Part shown: positions 32,210-43,762 of the stretch, one piece after another
Layout: each line of letters opens with the position of its first letter
Position numbering within the stretch: the first letter of the stretch is position 1
Assembly: GCA_949592205.1 (NCBI GenBank)
Contig: CATIUR010000003.1
Location: 17,694,501 to 17,758,500 of the forward strand
Length of the DNA stretch: 64,000 nt
Direction: 5' to 3'
From: Helichrysum umbraculigerum
Lineage: Eukaryota; Streptophyta; Magnoliopsida; Asterales; Asteraceae
Program-made: the position numbers and the translations under genes
Notes under the pieces: generated by a model
The model's database searches: none
The model's input: only the letters and a program-made list of their open reading frames with translations
Told to the model about the DNA's origin: nothing

Positions 32210-34821
32210 TGATGTGACGCAAAAAGTCATGTTTTCAAAGCCATTATTCCACACTTTTTGGGCACATCTTTAGTGAAAACATTCCAAAACAATCATTATT
32301 TACCAAAATTCACTAAAGTGCTCAGAAAATAGACGTTGCTACAAAAATCAGTAAAAACATCCGAATAACGAACAAAACGGAGCAAATAAACAGCAACCAA
32401 CTCTCGCACCCTCATTTATCCTATGATAAACATATTCTAACCTTATGATATGATGTAATAGGTAAAATCGAGATGAGAAAATCAAGAATCATGCAAATCG
32501 GACAAAGGACGGAAAATACTGGACGATTACAAACTCCTATAAAGTGATTTCGGCTATGCTAAAGTTGTACACATCCAATTTCAGTGATATTGGCACCATT
32601 AGAAGCGTAACGGAATTACGAAGACACAGGCGAAAGAATCAGGTCAAACGGACGCATAACGAAGGAGATACGGGCGTTTTAAGCAACGAACGAAATCAGA
32701 CGGAAGCCGTATACGGCCTTGGCCACCGTATACGGCCCTTCATAGACCGTATACGGCCCTTTATACACCGTATACGGCCCTATGAAGGTCGTATACAGCC
32801 CTATGTCCCCCATATGCTGCTCGTTTGTGCTTCGTTTGCTTGTACGAGCGTGCTTCGCGAGTTGTTCGGCTGATTTCAAGCTTTGCCTATAAATAGGAGG
32901 CCACTCCTCCATCATTCTATACACTTCACCATTCCATTCATTTCTCCATTTCCACTTTCTCTCTCACACACACTCTCTCTCTCTAAAACTCTCTTTCTTT
33001 CTTTCTCTCTCTAGAAATTAGGGTTAGATCCAGTTAGTTCTCAGTTAATATTTAACTGAAACTAACGGAGGGACTACTTTTGTAATAGCGTAGGGAATAG
33101 TTCAGGGGCTTTTATTGTAATATTGTCAAGGATATTGCGGAAGTTCTGCTTGTACTCTCTCTCTAAACGCTTATTCAATCTACGCTTTATTAACGGTTAC
33201 TTCTTTCCTTATCTGTTATAATGATGATTAGTATTGTTATTATGCTAGATTTAGGATCTGTTATTATGAGTAGTGAGTAGTTTCCTTGTGTGTTTGTTAT
33301 GATGTAGTTAGTTTATATATGTGTGGGGTGATGCTGCTTTAAACATATAATTGGATAACATTATGAAATAACGGAGGTAACGTTATACGGCTTTCATTTG
33401 TATAGCGCCGGAATCATCACTTATGTGTGTAGTACGGAACGTGGAAGCTATGAAAGTCGTGGGCACAATCCGTTGTGGAAATAATGTTTCCAGTTATATT
33501 ATATAAATGAAAACCGGTGATCTATTAATCTTGTATTTATGAATTTCTAAACCAAATCGCCTTTCCTACAATTAAATGTGGTTAGAACCTTTATGACAAG
33601 GAGTCGTGAACCTTGATCAAACGGTCACTACCTATCTATGTTTTCTGAAACTGTAAACATGGTCTGAATTGCGTAGCTGTGGAAATACTGTTTAAAACCT
33701 TTCGTATAGTACACCGTGAATCAATCAGGGATTTATTGGGAAATAGTGAGGGCTGGTTTATATCATAGATGGTTGGGCTTTAATACAAATGTAGTTTAAA
33801 CTAGTCTAAAGTGACCATAAAGTATGTGACCCCGGAAAGACCACGATAAACGGCACTGTACTTCGTGTAACGTTAGAAACACCTTTGGTGAAGTACAAAT
33901 ACGTGGAGCTAAGGAAATGTCAGTGGTTGAAGACTGTGTCACATCCTGGTTTGACTTCAAAGCTGTGGAAATGTTTGATCGCACTGTACACCGTTAGTAC
34001 ACCTAAAGATCAGGAACACTGTGGAAATGCTTAGATGCACTGTACACCGTTAGTACATCTTAGGTCTGGAAAACTGTGGAAATGCATAGTCGCACTGTAC
34101 ACCGTGATGAAAGCTCTAGGCTAAAATATAACCATTAATATAAAGTTAATAGTCACCAAACCAAGTCTTAATCTTAAATGCCTTGTTTGACTTTGTTGTC
34201 CTCGTAGTGTTAAGAAAGGTCAGAACTTTAGTGTGTATGTTACTCTATCTCATGCACCCAGGAACTTACATTCCAAGAAGGGTCGTTACTCCATCTCTGG
34301 ATAACGTTGAAGAGTTGAGCATCCTCCTCCGATCAGACTCAATTTGGCCTAGTATTCAGTGACATATTGATTGGTTTCCCCAATCAGTAGGGTACTAGTG
34401 TTTACACTACGAACAATTAAGCTCAGATAAGACACAAACCTTTAAAAGACGTTTTCATACTAAAACCCTAGCATCACCTCCGCATAAGCTAACGAAGTCA
34501 TAACAGACACATATCCTCCATACTGATTTCATCCCTATTTCTATTTTCCATTTATTTACTTTTTATTTAATTGCTTTAAATTACGGACCTAAGTAACAAA
34601 AACCCACTCAAACTCTGTTTTAAAAGTCCCATCACTAAATTAAACAACTTGTCTTGATACTCTCGTTTCACAATACGATTAGCTTTAAGAACGACCCTAG
34701 GTCATACTGCTGCTATACAGCCGTAGTAAAACTTAGGTCCCCAGCTCTTATAAATTTAAAACTCCACTGCCGTGTCCTCCTTCCGTTGCGTTGACGACCG
34801 TGACTGATCGGGCTCACGACA
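32210..34821 (+). repeat. 3' LTR of element B (2,612 bp)
   Basis: Same length and almost the same sequence as 22972-25583; followed by the target duplication ggaac at 34822-34826. Confidence 0.92.
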
Positions 34822-34826
34822 GGAAC

Positions 34827-35738
34827 GTTGGTTCGGCAATCCTTGGCTAGGTGCCCGAACCGTTTGCAGTTTGAGCAAGGGCAAGAACCGTCATGATGGC
34901 GGTTGCATTTGGGACGGTAAGGCTTGCTCCCGATATACCCTTTCTTCTCCGATGTTCCCGATGAATAAGCCTTAACGAACTCAGGCTTTTTGTTGGAGGT
35001 TTGGTTGGATGAGTTGGGGTTCCCTTCCCACTTACGTTTGTTGTTTGTAGATGGGGTTGAGGTTGTGCCACGGCGAACAGAATTTGCCGTTAGTTCATGG
35101 GCCATACGGATGGTGCTCTGAATTGTACCCGGTTTGGATGAAGTCACCAGGTCTTGGAGTCTCTCGGGAAGTCCATCGACATATTTCTCGATCCTCTTGT
35201 ACTCAGGATCGACCATGGTTGGGCATAGAAGTGCCAGTTGGTGGAAACGGTTGGTGTATCCGGTGATGTCATCACCCTGCATCTTGTGGTTCCAGAATTC
35301 TAATTCCAGCTGTTTCAATTCATCCCTGGGGCAATACTCGCCCCTCAACATCTCCTTCAACTCCTCCCACGGGAGTTTGTAAGCATTAGCAACACCCACA
35401 GTCTGGGCATAGGTGTTCCACCAGGTGAGTGCGGTGTCAGTAAAAGTACTAACGGAGAACTTAACCTTGTCTCCCTCCGCACAGTTGCAGATAAGAAATA
35501 CAGATTCGACTTTCTCGATCCAGCGTACTAGACCGATAGCTCCCTCGGTACCTGCAAAGTTTAGAGGTTTGCAGTTCTGGAAGTCTTTGTAAGAACAGGG
35601 TTTGGGTTGTGGTCCATTAGTAGCTGTATCTTCGCTACCAGGAGTTGATGTTTGGGTAGCTAGGGCTTGGGCCACACTACGGGCAATCAGACCCGCAACT
35701 TCGGCTTCAGTGAGAGTGATCTGTCGACGAGGAGGCAT
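34827..35738 (-). pseudogene. Element A gag, N-terminal and central part
   Basis: Start chosen at MPPRRQITLTEAEV (ATG at 35738), because a strong acceptor (CTTGTTCAG, AG at 35743-35744) lies immediately upstream and the longer ORF above it is the pyrimidine tract. The Gag core includes FAGTEGAIGLVRWIEKVE, ALTWWNTYAQ and LKEMLRGEYCPRDELKQLE. The first zinc knuckle CSNCKRFGHLAKDC is near 34850; the second lies beyond element B at 22812-22966. Interrupted by B, otherwise open. Confidence 0.88.
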
Positions 35739-36002
35739 GATGCTGAACAAGAAAAGAACAAGGAAAGAGGAATAAGATATTTGCATGAAATTATGATATG
35801 TCATGAGTGCAAATGATGAGATACACGATAACAGTACGAAGTGACAATCACATTTCATTTAGATAAACAAGTTGAATACAAGGTACGGGTTTCCAAAAGA
35901 TTACAGAGTAATAGTAGTGCAAAAGTGCCAGGAATTGTTACATCCGGTTGGATTACATAGGCCCTAGTAAAGTAGTTAGCTGGTTACAAGTTACAGACTG
36001 AT

Positions 36003-36506
36003 CTAATCTTGATGCATATTAATTTGTTCCATCAGCGCGACAAGGCGGTCCACGGTTTCTGCTAGTCTGTTGGTTTGCCTGGCGTTGTCTTCAACCAAGG
36101 TCAGTCGTTGTACTAGTGCTCGAGAGTGATCCTCAGTCTCCTGTGAACGCTGTTCACATTCCTCTAGTCGGTTCCTTACGAGTTCATCCGCTCCTAATTC
36201 AGCGGTAATTGAATCCTGAATTATGCTTACAGAGAGGTTAGTATCCTCTTGTTCTCGCTGGAGTTGGGATATGTGGTCAAGTGCCTGGCGAAGCAGGTAG
36301 GTCATTCGGTGTTGTTCCCGTCCGAGATGTTCGAGCCTTTGCTCCTGACAGCGAAGTTGGGTAGCCAACACTGGCATCGTGAGATGTGCCGAGTTATGAC
36401 CAGAATAGGGGCTGGTTCGAGGTGACCTTGTGTTCTTCCTGGCTACTCGTGGGTTTTGTGACCCGTGTGAGTGAGAGAGTGACGAATTGGGTGGTGTGTT
36501 TGCCAT
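36003..36506 (-). CDS. Extra coiled-coil ORF of element A between PBS and gag (167 aa)
   Basis: Start chosen at ATG 36506 (MANTPPNSSLSHSHG) because CTCTGCCACAG, a good acceptor, lies directly before it. The N-terminal ~60 residues are basic and Ser/Pro-rich (NTRSPRTSPYSGH). The remaining ~110 residues have heptad-like Leu/Ile spacing (RLEHLGREQHRMTYLLRQAL ... LAETVDRLVALMEQI), indicating a coiled coil. No stop interrupts it although pol of the same element has three. Function unknown; a nucleic-acid-associated or Gag-associated oligomer is only a guess. Confidence 0.55.
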   Translation of the reverse strand: MANTPPNSSLSHSHGSQNPRVARKNTRSPRTSPYSGHNSAHLTMPVLATQLRCQEQRLEHLGREQHRMTYLLRQALDHISQLQREQEDTNLSVSIIQDSITAELGADELVRNRLEECEQRSQETEDHSRALVQRLTLVEDNARQTNRLAETVDRLVALMEQINMHQD

Positions 36507-36811
36507 TCCTGTGGCAGAGTGTAAGTAAGACGAGACTAATATATATAAATATATAATATTCAGCCTAGTGTCTAGCACGTATCAAGTAATGGTCCGGTTC
36601 TCTCGTGGTCAGAGTCAACTAACGCATTCCTATTTAACATAACCATTTCAGACCTCACATCATCTTTCCTTAATTGTACATAGTTGATCAGGCTACGTTA
36701 AATTAAAGTCGTATGATGTAATTCCTGAACCACTCATGCCTAGTAAGGAAATACTGCCTAACGGTCATAGTCTAGGCCCACTAAATGCAACCTAGTTCAC
36801 TATAACCTTAG

Positions 36812-36824
36812 GCTCTGATACCAA
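36812..36824 (-). other. Primer-binding site of element A (initiator tRNA-Met)
   Basis: The minus strand after the 5' LTR reads GAT then TGGTATCAGAGCC, the classical plant PBS complementary to initiator tRNA-Met. Confidence 0.9.
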
Positions 36825-36826
36825 TC

Positions 36827-39250
36827 TGTAACACCCCCGAAATTCACTGTTTGGCGGAAGCAAGGTTTGGGGTGCTACTAATCAAATATCACAGCACAAA
36901 GATAAAGCAAACGACATCTATATGCAACGTTTGTAAATTTGTTAAATTCCATAGATATAATGTTTGAAAACTTAATGTTTTCGTATACAAAAATAGTTCC
37001 CTAGAGTCCACGCGTATGGCGGGAGATTCTATTACATAATCAACATGTACAAAAGATAATGCTGAGAATCTCCGTTAAATGCAGTTTGGAAATCATGCGA
37101 CTCTAGCTGGTAATCCTGGAGTGAACCTACTCCGTAAGTGTACCTGAGAATACATGCTAAAAGGGTCAACACGAATGTTGGTGAATCTCACAGGTTTGTA
37201 AGTAATATCAGTTTTGAACACGAGATTTCATCAGTAGTGCCCGCAGGCGTAAAATCAGTAATTGCAATCCAGCAATCGTAAAACCAGTATTTGCAATCCA
37301 GCAAATGTAAGTAAGTAAGTTTATACCGTTGCCATGAGGCTCATAATCGAAGCTTAACCCGTAAGTAATAAGTTTGCTCCCGTGACATGCTCGTAATTGA
37401 GCAAGCATCAGTAACGAATAATTAGTCACCCGTTTCTACGTGTAAATCAGTACGTGGCAGCGCTACTGCCCCGGGCGGGGAGGGTCATTTCCCTAATGGA
37501 TCCATTAACTAGTGTTCGCGCTTAAGTCCATAACTAACGATATATGATGGAGAGACTTCTGTAAATAGTAAACAACTCATGCAATTCCGTTTGGTATAGT
37601 AAACAGTTTAGTACTTGTGTTCAAGAAAAAGTAGTAGCATGTATCTCCCCCATTAAGATAAAATAGTAAAAGTGGGGCCGTAAGACTCACCTGAGTCCTG
37701 TAGTAATCAGTTGCAAATAGCAAGTAGTAAGTAAAGCAAGGAGGTTCTCCGAACCCGTAACCTTCAAATGCCTAATCGTGTGAAGTTATGTAAGTATGTG
37801 TCTCGCGAGACATTTCGTTTAGTTGTACACAACTAGTATCTCCAATGTTTGTCCGTATGTCTGTAATTGTTTGTTTGTTGGAAAACATGTTTGGCCCGTT
37901 GGTGACGGTTTGTAATAAAAATTCTAAAATGTTGACTTTGCTACAGTAAATTGCTACAGTGAATTGCTACAGTAAAATTTGACTTTGCTACAGTAACTTT
38001 GACTTTGCTATAGTAAAAATCCTTCAAACTTTCCAAGTTTTCTCTTTTCTGCGACACAAAAGTTTGTCATGCGACACAAGGGTTGTGTCGCAGACGTCAT
38101 GCGACACAAGGATACGACACAAGGATTGTGTCGCATCGGATACGATATGCTAATTTAATAGCGACATAGTGGTTGTGTCGTATAAAAATATGACATAATA
38201 TGCGACATAGAGTGCGACACAATATTGTGTCGCAAAGGTTACGACACTCAAGATTTGGTACGACACAAGATGCGACACAAATGGGTTTATGCGACATAGT
38301 ATGCGACACAAGGCTCGTGTCGCACGTATGAACATCAGCCCAGAAACTTTCAGAGTTCGAGATTTTCTGACCAAAAATGCAAATCTAACGTAATTTTGAG
38401 CTGTAAAATCGTATTTTCTTCATGGTTTAGGTTATATCTATGTTGTGTACACATCAAAACATCAAAACATTACACCAAATTGAATAGATCTAAGATTTTA
38501 GAAATTTCTTACTTTTTGCAAATCGAGTTAGATCGAGGATGAAATGATGAAAACGGTCTTGATATCCTTGCTCCACTCGTGATGGTGATTCCGAATATGT
38601 AAATTTCGTGGGTCGATTTGTAGGTCCGAAATTTGGTGAAGATTTTTAGTGAGAGTGTTTAAGTGTGTGTGTGTTTTGGAGATAATGAGAATGAAAGAGG
38701 GATTTGGGGGTGGGGGTGGGGGTTGGGTTGGTGGCTGATCCAAAAGGAAGGAGGGGAAAATACTCCCCAAAACACAGTGTTTACTCCGTGTCCTAATCGT
38801 TTAATCACTCGTTTTTAATATTTAATCAAACAGTTATATTTTTAAAATGTAACTGAAGTATTTAAATAAAAATACCTTGAAATTAATAATAAAAACATTT
38901 GTCGGAATATTTAAATTATTAATTCGCGTTTAATACGTTTATGTTGAATTATTTAAAATGTCGTCGCGGTAATATAAATACTGTTCGTTCAATTGTGTAT
39001 TTCATATAACTAAAATACGTTCTCGTTATTTAAGTAAATTTCTGTCACCAACGTCCAAGTGAACTGTGTCGGACTCCGTCCGGTTAATTTGTACGATTCA
39101 TCCAAATCGCGTAAGTACACACATATATATATATATAAATAACCTTATATATATACAAATAGAGTCTGTAATTAGTCCTATTACATACTAATTACAACTA
39201 GTTACAAATAATTAGGCATAATTAATTACCCTAATTATGCAGGTGTTACA
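36827..39250 (-). repeat. 5' LTR of element A (2,424 bp)
   Basis: Counterpart of 17025-19439 with scattered differences and small length changes (for example an expanded G-tract near 38705 and a longer TA run near 39121). Palindrome array at 38051-38323; donor-like GTAAGA at 38512. Confidence 0.9.
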
Positions 39251-39255
39251 AAAAT

Positions 39256-39594
39256 ATGTTGACATAAATAGGAAGTCTTATAGTCTCACTTCACATAATG
39301 TCTCCTCAAATCATAACAATGTCATTTCTGGTCGTTTTAAGTATTAATTCCCTAAATAACCAGAATTTGGCATACATTCATACTCTGGTTATTTAATTAC
39401 TACAATTTCAATTAGAAGAAACATATCCCAACACTCTTTTTACAGTCCAATATTTGAGTCGCTATAATAAGTTAAAACACACGTCCAAACAGCAATTCAA
39501 GACCTTATAGTGATAACCAACACGTACTAAGCATAGTCAATACAAAAGGTAGCATACATATTTAACTTTTCAGAAGTCGAATCACAAAACTTAC
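39256..39594 (-). other. Intron of the MULE-like gene, 5' part
   Basis: Begins with donor GTAAGT (GT at 39594-39593) after the PB1 exon and runs to the insertion point of element A. No other feature seen. Confidence 0.6.
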
Positions 39595-39953
39595 CTACGT
39601 GCAGGCTGCTTCTTCTTGGGAGATTTAGCTGGTGGGGCTTCTTTCATTATAAAGACCGCTAATTGCTCAGATTCATTATAATAATTCACCATTCGATGAA
39701 AATCCTTAACTTTAGATACAGTAATTAGATTCTTCATATTTCAAGGCAGGAAATACTTCACTAACATTCCATCAACCGTCGAATCAATGGTTTCAGCTAT
39801 CTCTTCTATAAAGCAGCTTAATTGCATATTATCATCAAGATCAACAGCATAAGCCTCCCCACCGATATATAACATTGTCCCATCTTCATTAGTTACGAAC
39901 TCCCCTCGATAATGACAGATAGCTATCATCTTCTTTGGTGACACAATTGCCAT
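39595..39953 (-). pseudogene. MULE-like gene exon 1 with PB1 domain
   Basis: The protein MAIVSPKKMIAICHYRGEF...GGEAYAVDLDDNMQL...DGMLVKYFLP followed by NLITVSKVKDFHRMVNYYNESEQLAVFIM is a PB1 (octicosapeptide) domain. It ends in a basic tail, KSPKKKQPAR, before the donor. ATG at 39953 follows an acceptor (TTGGTTACAG, AG at 39957-39956), implying an upstream leader exon. A TGA sits in the PB1 region near 39739, where a Gly codon is expected. PB1 plus a MuDR-type zinc domain is characteristic of the MUGB group of MUSTANG genes, domesticated MULE transposases; here the gene is a truncated relic. Confidence 0.82.
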
Positions 39954-42900
39954 CTCTGTAACCAATATAATTTCCACAAGTCAAACAAAGATTATTTTAC
40001 ATAATCCCATTATTAGAACAAACTATATAACAAATTAAACCACACCAGTAGTCATTACTTAATACTATCAGCTCATATTCAATTGCTAACAGGATCAAAC
40101 AGTCAGAATCAGAAAACGTCAAAGCCAAAAAATCTGTGATGTAAACTAAAAATAATTCAATCTTATAGAAGAAACTAAATGACAATTTATTACCATCTCA
40201 AATTCTGTGATGATAACTTGAAATTATCATCTCAAATTCAATAATTATAGTATTAATCAAAAGGTGAAAATCAGAAAAAATCAAAGCCTATACAATGTTT
40301 ATACAAACAAAAAGTTTAATCTTTTACAGAATCCCATAAACAAAACATACTATAGAGCCAACTAAACCACACCCGCCAATTAAATATTAATTTCATCTCA
40401 CATTCAAGCATTTACAGTATAAAATAAGTAAAAATCACACAAAAAGAAAAAAGAAAAAGTCAAACCCTAAAAATGCAACTACTTATAAGTATGATTCAAT
40501 GAAAATAACTTTACAACGTTCCTGAATGTTTTAACCGAAATGATATTTAGGTCCATAACTCCAATTACATGTTTTCAGAATCATGTTGTACTCTTCAGCC
40601 TGAAATCTTTTTATAGGTTTACTCGTCTTAGAAATCACAATTACAAAGAAATTATAAGAATACCCATGTTCCTTTACACACATTTCAAATGACCTACATT
40701 GAGCTTAATTCAAAGCAGAGAAGATTTGGACATTTAGCAGCTTAGTAAGAAGTACCAACTACCTCACAAATCTAAAAATTGAAAGCTAAATAACATCAGG
40801 CATCTCCATTAAACCCGTCAAAAAACAAAATCAAACAATAAACTTGCATAATCACAAACATTTTAAAGAAAACTTGGAGTACATTTCTAAAACATGTAAA
40901 AGGCGTACCTTTATCAAGACGGTACAAATTTTGGTGCAGGGCATAGAACAAAACCCATTCGTCAAGGCAAATCTGCAAGTTTGCTACCAAAATGAGGGCA
41001 AATATAAAACACCTACGCCAGGGGGAAGAAATAAGAATGCCTAGTAAATTGAGATTTAAAACATTATTGGAAAATATTCTTGAATTGAACATACCACACC
41101 AACGATGTTATTAAATAAGAGATCTTAAGAAACAAACTTTTGATATTTAAGGAAGCAAAGGTTATACTATAAAGATTATAAAAATTTTAAAAAGTTTTGA
41201 TCACAAAGGAAGTGTTTTATTGAAGATTTGAGCAACTTGAAAACACAAAAAGATAAAAGTAAAATAAAGGAACCGATCCTATGTAAAAACCTATTGTCAA
41301 ACAAAAACTAATAAAATCAGTATTTAGTTATCTCAAAATGAAAGTGGGTCAAACAGAAACCAAACCACGTGACTTTATTTCTCTCGGACATTTCATCGAA
41401 CACCTCCCATGCACTTGCATAATGAAGCATTTAAATGTCACTTGCCACACCTTCACTAAATCCAACTAAAAAGAATATAAACTTTGATCTAAGAAATACT
41501 CCAAGCAACAAAACACTAAATTTTGAGTACTTTATTATGTTATAATTATAAATAAACTGATGTAGACCCAAATCTAGTTTGGACTTAAAAATGAGACTTG
41601 AAACAACAAAGACAGATTCCTACCACAAACCCCAAAAGAGACTTGCATACCTTATATTATGTTTATGTCGATCTGAGCATATCAAAGAAGCCTGCACATT
41701 GGAGATAGTAAATTGAATCAAATGACACAGTCTTAAAAAACTGATTCACCAATAAACAGTACTTAATGTGATAAATAATTATATTTAAAATCGAGTGATC
41801 ATATTAAATAATTTGCCTAAAATTTTTGGGGTATACTGTCCACGTCCAGTGAAAGTCGCTAAAAGTTGATGTATGGTTTGTAGTATAGAACTAAGAGTAA
41901 GTAGGTTACCTGTTCAAAGATGAATCCGCAGAAGGTTGAAGAAAGATGAACAAACATAGGTTTCTTATACTCTGAGAATCAATAGCTGAATGGCCATGAA
42001 ACAATCGAAAAAGGTAAGATTAACCTTCAAACAAAACTAACGAAACCCTAACGTAAGAAGACGATCAAATACTTAGCGCAATACTATTCCTCTCGAAAGA
42101 ATCACTAACTTGATGACCGTGATGAAGATGGAGAATTGTATGGGCATAGAAATTGGCATGAAAGATGTGAAGATTGAGAAAGTACAGAAACATGATGGAG
42201 AAGGAGAAGACATTGGGTTGTTAAATTCTTGGGCGGTGGTAGATAGAGAGACAAACCAATCAGAGAAGGAGGCGTGATACTGGTGGTGGAGAAATCAACA
42301 ATATTATTTAAACGTGCAAAATAAGAATGAGAGTTTCAAGAAAATGAGACGGATTTTATTTGAAAAATATATATTATAGTGTTCAAATAAATTTATTAGT
42401 CCACATCTTTATCCTTATTATTACAATATTTTTTAACATTACATTTTTAACCCACAATTTATTACATATCTATAACATCAGCGGTTTAACCACATTACGA
42501 CACGTCAGCATCAAAACATACCTCATGACTTGCCAAGTCAGCTTCATGACATCAGCGGAACCCCCCTTTATTAGTATAGATAGATAGATTTTTTTTAGTA
42601 AATTATTGAAATCATCCTTTTGGTTTGCCAAATGTTCCATCAATTGTCTACTAGGGTGTGTTTGGTAATAGCAGGCTGGAGCTGGAGGCTGGAATTGATG
42701 ATGGAGCTGGAGCTCGAACTTTGACTTCTATTCAAAAGTCACTTCAAAAAGCTTCTTATTTAAAGGTTTCTTGGGGCTTATTTTTTTAAAAAAGTCTCAT
42801 TTTTATTGTATTGCCAAACAAGAATTTTGTCTAGGGCTATTTAAAAGTACAAGCTCAAGCACCTAAAAGCCCCAAAAATCCCCCATGCCAAACACATCGG

Positions 42901-43007
42901 AACTTTCAAAAAGTATATGAATAGTCCCTTTTATAAAACTTTGTGTATCAACAATCCAAAAACTTAACTGGTGTTAGCTTTAACTAGTAACTTTCATCTT
43001 GTGGTTA
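39954..43007. other. Upstream region of the MULE-like gene
   Basis: No supported protein-coding gene. A possible 5' UTR exon ends at 41910 (minus strand TTTGAACAG then GTAACC), with a CT-rich, ATG-poor sequence up to about 42200 that would suit a leader; this is weak. The remainder is AT-rich. Confidence 0.35.
42654..42897. mobile_element. Possible small hAT-like MITE
   Basis: The ends GGTGTGTTTGGTA and TGCCAAACACAT form an imperfect inverted repeat of a type common in plant hAT MITEs. I found no convincing 8-bp target duplication. Confidence 0.4.
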
Positions 43008-43015
43008 GAGGTGAG
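43008..43015. repeat. 8-bp target duplication of the split MITE (cttgtggt, left)
   Basis: Repeated at 56010-56017, 13 kb away. Confidence 0.88.
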
Positions 43016-43167
43016 CATGGGGCGGTTAGGTGCGGATAGGGATGAAAACCTCCCCCATAACCAAAACTTTGGTTAATCAACAATTTTAACCGTTCGCTTC
43101 GGTTAATAAACGGATTGGTTAATTCGGTTAATTTGATTAACGTCTAGATATAAAGCGGTTAATTCGG

Positions 43168-43172
43168 TTAAC
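43168..43172. repeat. Target-site duplication of array C (left, ttaac)
   Basis: The same ttaac is at 55306-55310 after the third LTR, so the whole three-LTR array has one outer pair of duplications. Confidence 0.88.
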
Positions 43173-43762
43173 TGTAACACCCCCAAATTCGTCTGTTTTG
43201 TTTAGCGGAAGCATTTAGTTTAAGTACGGGGGTGCCACAAAAACAAAGCATGCATACGTATCAGAGCATATGATTACAACAGAACAATATATACCTTAAG
43301 ATGCCAAAGTATTTCATTACAAAGTTTACGATTCATCGAATCGTACAAGTTAAAAGGAATAGGTTTACAAAAGTAGATTTCAGAAATATGACTAAAACAT
43401 TTCAGTTATACTAAAGAAATCCATGTGTTTCCAAAAAGTTGGCATCCTAAAACTTCACAGGTCGCCTAATTCTCCATGTGGGTTGGCGGTTCTTACATGC
43501 GTAGCTAATTCCCTGAAAAACATAGTAAAAGTCAACAACGAGGTTGAGTGAATTCACAGGTTTTATGTTTGCAATCGTAGAGTCGAGTTGTAAGCACAGT
43601 TGTTTAAATCATATACATTCACAAATATGTTCACAAATAGTTATTGCCATAACAGTCAGGTAAAGTTTAGTGGAATGTTATCCAAAGTATAAGTTTAGTG
43701 GGTTGTTCGCCCAAAGTTTAGTTTACGTGGGATGTCACCCAAAATGTCAGTTTAAAACACGT

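Larger units (their letters stand above)
22972..34821 (+). mobile_element. Element B: non-autonomous Athila-like LTR element with gag-protease only, 11,850 bp
   Basis: Two LTRs of equal length (2,612 bp; 22972-25583 and 32210-34821), TG...CA ends and target duplication ggaac. Inside: a tRNA-Asp complement at the PBS, a gag-protease ORF with a long acidic extension, and a 2.3-kb 3' region with Athila-type hallmarks (GGGAGGCAACCC at 29992-30003; TTGAGGACAAGCAA and CTAAGTGTGGGA near the 3' LTR). No RT, RNase H or integrase is present, so it must use enzymes from another element. By eye I found only about half a dozen differences between the LTRs, suggesting a young insertion. Confidence 0.92.
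35743..38512 (-). other. Putative leader intron of element A
   Basis: Donor GTAAGA (GT at 38512-38511 in the 5' LTR), acceptor TTTTCTTGTTCAG with AG at 35744-35743, five bases before the gag ATG. Splicing would remove the palindrome array, the rest of the LTR, the PBS and the coiled-coil ORF from gag mRNA. Inference from splice-site sequences and from the matching arrangement in the C units. Confidence 0.5.
17025..39250 (-). mobile_element. Element A: Ty3/gypsy chromovirus (Tekay-like), split by element B
   Basis: LTRs 17025-19439 (2,415 bp) and 36827-39250 (2,424 bp) begin TGTAACACC and end GGTGTTACA, with target duplication aaaat. Without element B it is about 10.4 kb. Order on the minus strand: 5' LTR (right), PBS, coiled-coil ORF, gag, protease, RT-RNase H, integrase with a chromodomain-like end, polypurine tract, 3' LTR (left). 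Three in-frame stops in pol and the B insertion in gag inactivate this copy. It lies in an intron of the MULE-like gene. Confidence 0.93.

Noticed and set aside
34713..34826. C-terminal residues of the long gag ORF of element A in this interval
   Set aside because: They are translated from the end of the B LTR and its target duplication, not from element A's gag.
42430..42600. Possible Helitron or MULE terminus (cacgtcagca, tgacatcagcgg, then 'ttattagtatagatag')
   Set aside because: Suggestive wording only; I could find neither a paired inverted end nor a CTRR hairpin end.
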